Assembly: GCF_000282615.1 (NCBI RefSeq) | Contig: NZ_AKIY01000338.1 | Location: 1-32,936 of the forward strand | Length of the DNA: 32,936 nucleotides | Direction: 5' to 3' | From: Bradyrhizobium sp. YR681 | GTDB lineage: Bacteria; Pseudomonadota; Alphaproteobacteria; Rhizobiales; Xanthobacteraceae | The notes under the pieces: model-generated | Database searches by the model: none | Told to the model about the DNA's origin: nothing | Seen by the model: only the letters and a program-made list of their open reading frames with translations | Position numbers and translations under genes: made by a program | In this document: piece after piece, positions 29,048 to 32,936 of the stretch | Layout: the number at the start of each line of letters is the position of its first letter | Numbering within the stretch: the first letter of the stretch is position 1

Positions 29048-30067
29048 TCAGGAGTCGGTGCTGCCGCGCTGCGCAGCGATCGCCGATCCGCTCAGGCTCG
29101 GCACCACGACCAGGCGATTGAACTCGCCGTTGTCCCAGGCCTTGAGGAAACGATCATAGTCCTTGATCGAGACGCAGCCGTTGGAATCGCCGCGCGGTCC
29201 GAGCATGTAATTGTGGGTGAGAAGACCGACGCGGCCGAGCGCGCTGGTGCCCTCGGTGGGGGTCAGGCGCAGCGCACGGACGCCGTGGAACAGCTTTTCG
29301 CGTGGCTTCAGATCGTAGATCGCCGGCGGAGTCGCGCCCACCATCCGCTGGTCGACATGCTGGGGGTCGTCCATCAGCGCGCCCATGCCCGAATGGGCTT
29401 CCAGCGCGACGCCGCTCGGCAGATAGAGCGCCTTGGCCGAGATGTCGTAGACCGCGGTCCGCGAATCGTAGCCGAGGGCGGCCAGATCCGGTGCCCTGCC
29501 GAGCAGGCCGTCGCCGGGCGTCAGCGAGGCCAGCTTGATCTTGTCGGTGAATTTTTCGAAGAAGTTGCGGTTGTCGACCCTGGGATTGGTCTCCGCATAG
29601 GCCTGGCTCGAGGCGATCTGGGCCGAGAAGTCCGCCTGGACCGGTCGCGAGCGCGGCATCGGGACGGCGTCGGCGCGTTGCGAGGGCCTCCTCTCGTCGA
29701 CCGCCGGCCTGTCGTCTTCGGTCAGGGTCGAGCGCCAGTCGTCGCCCTGGAGCTTTTGGGCGAGCATCGCCTTGGCGTCGCGGAGCTTGAGCTGGACCGC
29801 GTTCAGGGCCGAGCGCTCCATCGTCCGCAGGCCGAGTTCGCGGGTGGACGGGCTGCCCGAGAGCGAGGCGAAACGATCATCGAAGGACAGGGTATTGGCC
29901 GGCGGCAGCGCCGCCGAGACCAGCGGGGTCGAGGCGCCCATATCCGCAACCCAGGCGGCAGCGCCCAGCGCCAGCGCGGCGGCGGCCAGAGACAGCAATA
30001 TCATCTCCGCTCGCCCAACACGGCGGCGCGACAACAGCCTCTCGGCGTTTGCGCGGTCGGAAACCAT
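29048..30067 (-). CDS. DUF2778 (Tlde1-like L,D-transpeptidase fold) membrane protein
   Basis: The 339-residue protein starts at ATG 30067. A cytoplasmic basic N-terminus (1-20) precedes a membrane helix (about 22-42, MILLSLAAAALALGAAAWVA) and a long, probably disordered stretch to about 190. The C-terminal domain has ALEAHSGMGALMDDPQHVD, GLLTHNYMLGPRGDSNGCVSIKDYDRFLKAW, with the catalytic pattern His and S/N-G-C of DUF2778. The fold is that of the type VI effector Tlde1, an L,D-transpeptidase/carboxypeptidase. Here it is membrane-anchored and has no T6SS genes next to it, so a housekeeping cell-wall role is more likely than a toxin. The long frame upstream of 30067 was left out. Confidence 0.83.
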   Translation of the reverse strand: MVSDRANAERLLSRRRVGRAEMILLSLAAAALALGAAAWVADMGASTPLVSAALPPANTLSFDDRFASLSGSPSTRELGLRTMERSALNAVQLKLRDAKAMLAQKLQGDDWRSTLTEDDRPAVDERRPSQRADAVPMPRSRPVQADFSAQIASSQAYAETNPRVDNRNFFEKFTDKIKLASLTPGDGLLGRAPDLAALGYDSRTAVYDISAKALYLPSGVALEAHSGMGALMDDPQHVDQRMVGATPPAIYDLKPREKLFHGVRALRLTPTEGTSALGRVGLLTHNYMLGPRGDSNGCVSIKDYDRFLKAWDNGEFNRLVVVPSLSGSAIAAQRGSTDS

Positions 30068-30082
30068 CAGATCCCCAAATCG

Positions 30083-30094
30083 ACCCCCGGGGGT
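30083..30094. promoter_or_regulatory. Perfect palindrome ACCCCCGGGGGT in a divergent spacer
   Basis: This 12-bp palindrome is 16 nt before the DUF2778 start and about 95 nt before the DUF1810 start. It could be an operator; there is no known regulator for it, and in a GC-rich genome chance is also possible. Confidence 0.25.
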
Positions 30095-30189
30095 ACCCAA
30101 CCCCCACCCGGAGACTCTATACCAGCTACCACATTGGGAGCCAAAAGTTAGGCATAATCGCGGCCGGCCACGCCCATCCGAGGTATCCA

Positions 30190-30630
30190 ATGACCGATCC
30201 TTTCGGCCTAGACCGCTTCGTCGAGGCCCAAAACCCGGTTTTTCGCGACGTCCAGGGCGAACTCGCCCGGGGGCAGAAGCAAAGCCACTGGATGTGGTTC
30301 GTCTTCCCACAAATCACCGGCCTCGGCTTCAGCGCCACGTCCCGGCGCTATGCCATCGGCTCGCGCGCGGAGGCCAGGGCCTACCTCGCCCACCCCCTGC
30401 TCGGCCCGCGCCTGATCGAATGCACCGGGCTCGTGCTCGCCGTTCAGGGGCGGACGATCAACGCGATCCTCGGCACCCCCGACGACGCCAAATTTCGCTC
30501 GTCGATGACGCTGTTCAACGCGGTGTCCGATGAGCCCGTCTTCGATCAGGCTCTCGCCCGATATTTCAACGGCGAGCGCGACGGCGCGACGCTGGAGATG
30601 CTGGCCAAGCTCGATCGACCGGCGCGCTAG
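30190..30630 (+). CDS. DUF1810 family protein
   Basis: The 146-residue protein starts at ATG 30190 with GAGGT at about 6 nt. MTDPFGLDRFVEAQNPVFRDVQGEL, then HWMWFVFPQITGLGFSATSRRYAI, EARAYLAHPLLGPRLIECTGLVL, and FRSSMTLFNAVSDEPVFDQAL are the conserved blocks of DUF1810 (YqcI/calpastatin-like). Length matches the family. It is cytoplasmic by prediction; biochemical function is not known. Confidence 0.9.
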   Translation: MTDPFGLDRFVEAQNPVFRDVQGELARGQKQSHWMWFVFPQITGLGFSATSRRYAIGSRAEARAYLAHPLLGPRLIECTGLVLAVQGRTINAILGTPDDAKFRSSMTLFNAVSDEPVFDQALARYFNGERDGATLEMLAKLDRPAR

Positions 30631-30760
30631 CGCGACCAACCGCCGGACGAATGGACGCATGCGCGCGGAGCATGCCGGCCGCCAGCGTAAACTCCGGATT
30701 AACACCGGCTGCCTATCGTCGCGCAGAATAATTTTCTCCTGCGCAATTGCCGGACAGATC

Positions 30761-32842
30761 ATGAAAATCGGTACGCTCCTGACCACCGCCATCGTCTCGC
30801 TCTCGACCGTCGGCGGCGGCCTCGCCGTCTATGTCGCCGTGACGAAATATCAGACGATGGAGCGGATCACCGAGGCGCAGGGCCGGCTCGCGATCGTCCG
30901 CGCCGTCAGCGACATCCCGCGCTATCTCAACCCGGAACGCGGCTTCGCCACCAACATCCTCTACGGGCCCTCGACCTACGACCCCGCACAGCTTGCCGAG
31001 CATGACAAGCTGCGCAAGCAGACCGACGGCGCCCGCGACAAGATGAACGCGCTGCGCAAGGAGCTGCCCGGCCCGTTCGACGATGGCAGCACCATCGGCA
31101 GCAACATCGACGGCATCAATTCGAAATTCACCGCGCTGCGCGAGGCCATCGACAAGGCGATGGCAGGACCGCCGGAAGCGCGCAAGGATGCCGCCAAGAA
31201 GATCGTCGGCGAAAACGCCGTGCTCAACGGCAGCGTGACCGCCCTGCTCAACGAGCAGGTCCGCCGCATGGCGATCCTCAACGGCGATGCCTACCGCCAG
31301 GCCAGCTATGCCAACGTCGCCATGACGCTGCGCGACGTCGGCGGCTTCAACTCCAGCCTGCACAAGAACCTCGTTGGCGGCAAGAAGCCGGCGACCGACG
31401 CCGAGAAGGCCGACATCAGCCGCTCACAGGGCCGCAACGACCAGATCGTGATGACGCTCCAGGAATTGCGTGGCAATCCGACTACGCCGGCGAACGTCGC
31501 AGCCGCGCTGGAGAAGTTCAACGCGATCTACATCGAGGAATTCGGCCGCGAACTCAAGCTGGTGAAGGACGGCGCGATCAGCGGCAAGTACGAGCACGAC
31601 GTCGACACCTATTTCGCGGCCACCCAGCGCGGTCTGAGCACCATCATCGACGTCCGCGATGCCTTCTACGACAACGCCGAGCAGATCCTCGCCGGCGCCT
31701 CCTCGTCCGCGCGCACCAGCTTCACCATCGCGCTCGTCGGCCTCCTCGCCGTGCTGATCGCAAGCGTCGGGCTCGTGGTGATGGTCCGCCGCCGCGTCTG
31801 CGCGCCGATCGTCAGCCTGACGAGCCGGATGTCGCGCCTCGCCGATGGCAACGTCGCCGAAGACATCCCCGGCGCCGAGCGCTCCGACGAGGTCGGGGCG
31901 ATGGCCGCCGCCGTTCAGGTGTTCAAGGACAACATGATCCGGGCCGACCGGCTCGCGGCCGAGAAGCAGGCCGAGAACGACGGCAAGATGCGCCGCGCGC
32001 AGGCGCTCGACGCGCTCACCCGCGCCTTCGAGGCCAAGGTCACCGAGCTCGTCGGCGGCCTGTCCCAGGCGTCCTCGACCATGGAGAGCACGGCGCAGTC
32101 GATGACCTCGACGGCGGCCCAGACCAACAGCCAGGCCGCGGTCGTCGCCGCCGCCTCCGAGCAGACCTCGACCAACGTGCAGACCGTGGCCAGCGCGACG
32201 GAAGAGCTGACCTCCTCGATCGCCGAGATCGGCCGTCAGGTCGCGCAAAGCACCGAGATCGCGGCCCGCGCCGTCGACAATGCCCGCCGCACCGGCGACA
32301 CCGCGCGCGCGCTCGCCGAGGGCGCGCAGAAGATCGGCGACGTCGTCACGCTGATCCAGAGCATTGCCGAACAGACCAACCTTCTCGCTCTCAACGCCAC
32401 GATCGAGGCCGCCCGCGCCGGCGACGCGGGCCGCGGCTTTGCCGTGGTCGCCTCCGAAGTGAAGTCGCTGGCCGGCCAGACCGCCAAGGCCACCACCGAG
32501 ATCTCCGAGCAGATCACGGCGATCCAGGCTGCGAGCGACCAGACCGTGGCCGCGATCCGCAACGTCGCCGACGTGATCGGCGAGATCGACCAGATCGGCA
32601 CCGCGATTGCCGCCGCGATCGAGCAACAGGGCTCGGCAACCCGGGAGATTTCCCGCAGCGTCCAGGAGGCCGCCCGCGGCACCCAGGAGGTCAACACCAA
32701 CATCTCGGGTGTGCAGCGCGCCGCCGACGACACGGGAACTGCCGCCAGGGAGGTGCTGGGCGCCGCCGAGCAGCTCTCGACCCAGTCGCGCGATCTCGCC
32801 GGACAGTTCGACCGCTTCCTCGGCGAGGTCAGGGCAGCGTAA
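30761..32842 (+). CDS. Methyl-accepting chemotaxis protein
   Basis: The 693-residue receptor starts at ATG 30761 (MKIGTLLTTAIVSLSTVGGG). It has a first membrane helix (about 5-27), a long helical periplasmic sensor domain (about 28-320; no known ligand family recognised), a second membrane helix (about 323-343, IALVGLLAVLIASVGLVVMV), a HAMP domain (about 344-400; RRRVCAPIVSLTSRMSRLADG) and a signalling domain to the end. The highly conserved hairpin tip reads QSIAEQTNLLALNATIEAAR then AGDAGRGFAVVASEVKSLAG, where CheA and CheW bind. No CheB/CheR tail pentapeptide is visible at the C-terminus. No other che genes lie in the window. Confidence 0.95.
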   Translation: MKIGTLLTTAIVSLSTVGGGLAVYVAVTKYQTMERITEAQGRLAIVRAVSDIPRYLNPERGFATNILYGPSTYDPAQLAEHDKLRKQTDGARDKMNALRKELPGPFDDGSTIGSNIDGINSKFTALREAIDKAMAGPPEARKDAAKKIVGENAVLNGSVTALLNEQVRRMAILNGDAYRQASYANVAMTLRDVGGFNSSLHKNLVGGKKPATDAEKADISRSQGRNDQIVMTLQELRGNPTTPANVAAALEKFNAIYIEEFGRELKLVKDGAISGKYEHDVDTYFAATQRGLSTIIDVRDAFYDNAEQILAGASSSARTSFTIALVGLLAVLIASVGLVVMVRRRVCAPIVSLTSRMSRLADGNVAEDIPGAERSDEVGAMAAAVQVFKDNMIRADRLAAEKQAENDGKMRRAQALDALTRAFEAKVTELVGGLSQASSTMESTAQSMTSTAAQTNSQAAVVAAASEQTSTNVQTVASATEELTSSIAEIGRQVAQSTEIAARAVDNARRTGDTARALAEGAQKIGDVVTLIQSIAEQTNLLALNATIEAARAGDAGRGFAVVASEVKSLAGQTAKATTEISEQITAIQAASDQTVAAIRNVADVIGEIDQIGTAIAAAIEQQGSATREISRSVQEAARGTQEVNTNISGVQRAADDTGTAAREVLGAAEQLSTQSRDLAGQFDRFLGEVRAA

Positions 32843-32856
32843 CTACACCCGGATTC

Positions 32857-32936
32857 GTAGCCCGGATGGAGCGCAGCGTAATCCGGGATTCGCGCCGCGG
32901 ATGAAGCGGCCCCGGATTTCGCTGCGCTCCATCCGG
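32857..32936. repeat. GTAGCCCGG element, copy 4, cut by the window end
   Basis: It opens GTAGCCCGGATGGAGCGCAG 14 nt after the chemotaxis receptor stop and reaches GCGCTCCATCCGG at the window edge, so only the last few bases of its right end are missing. The centre differs from the other copies. Confidence 0.85.

Noticed and set aside
31424..32626. 400-codon minus-strand open frame opposite the chemotaxis receptor
   Set aside because: It is an Asp/Gly/Arg-rich complement of the HAMP and signalling domains, not a protein.

Overview
The window is GC-rich and densely coded, with codons ending mostly in G or C. Its gene content points to Bradyrhizobium or a close relative in the Nitrobacteraceae (Alphaproteobacteria, Hyphomicrobiales). 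The pointers are DUF3551, DUF982 and DUF6894 small proteins, a minCDE operon under a CtrA-type box, many TetR regulators, and two interspersed palindromic repeats I associate with this genus: a GTAGCCCGG...CCGGGCTAC element and a CCGGAAAA/TTTTCCGG plus AAGCGCGATGA/TCATCGCGCTT element. I see no phage, integrase, transposase, rRNA, tRNA or CRISPR array. It reads as ordinary chromosomal backbone with small accessory cassettes.

Layout. Positions 1-2.2 kb hold a truncated EamA/DMT transporter, an NTF2/SnoaL-like protein, an Ada-type (AdaA-like) regulator and a 48-aa membrane peptide. From 2.5 to 5.9 kb there is a small secreted protein with a clear terminator, a membrane-anchored M15-like peptidase, a pyridoxal kinase and a PaiB-like FMN-binding protein. 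From 6.0 to 8.5 kb there are two regulator/target pairs: a TetR divergent from a SAM methyltransferase, and an SMR efflux pump translationally overlapped with its own TetR. From 8.5 to 11 kb lie small secreted or hypothetical proteins and an SH3-domain protein. From 11.1 to 13.6 kb there is a 3-hydroxybenzoate 4-monooxygenase (mobA-like) divergent from a MarR (mobR-like) regulator. From 13.7 to 18.7 kb there are a COG4315-type secreted protein with a CtrA-like box, an L,D-transpeptidase lipoprotein, a proline-rich membrane protein, a DUF6894 protein, an SDR oxidoreductase and small secreted proteins.

Positions 18.9-20.7 kb carry minC-minD-minE on the minus strand, with a TTAA-N7-TTAAC box before minC and a strong hairpin after minE. 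Positions 20.9-27.2 kb form the most distinctive cassette. A divergent NMT1/THI5-like binding protein and a TetR regulator are followed by a five-gene operon: ABC permease, NAD-dependent epimerase-like protein lacking the catalytic Lys, two-domain GNAT, DapA-family lyase and ABC ATPase. The motif CAAC-N6-GTTG occurs both just before tetR and just before the permease, suggesting one regulator for the whole unit. I read it as an uncharacterised uptake-and-catabolism system; its substrate cannot be told from sequence.

Positions 27.2-27.55 kb contain an imperfect tandem duplication of about 160 bp carrying the GTAGCCCGG element, a hairpin and the last codons of the neighbouring TRAP binding-protein gene. 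The rest holds that TRAP binding protein without its membrane partners, a DUF982 protein, a DUF2778 (Tlde1-like) membrane protein, a DUF1810 protein, a methyl-accepting chemotaxis protein and a fourth copy of the GTAGCCCGG element, cut by the window end.

All family calls come from reading motifs by eye, without database searches.
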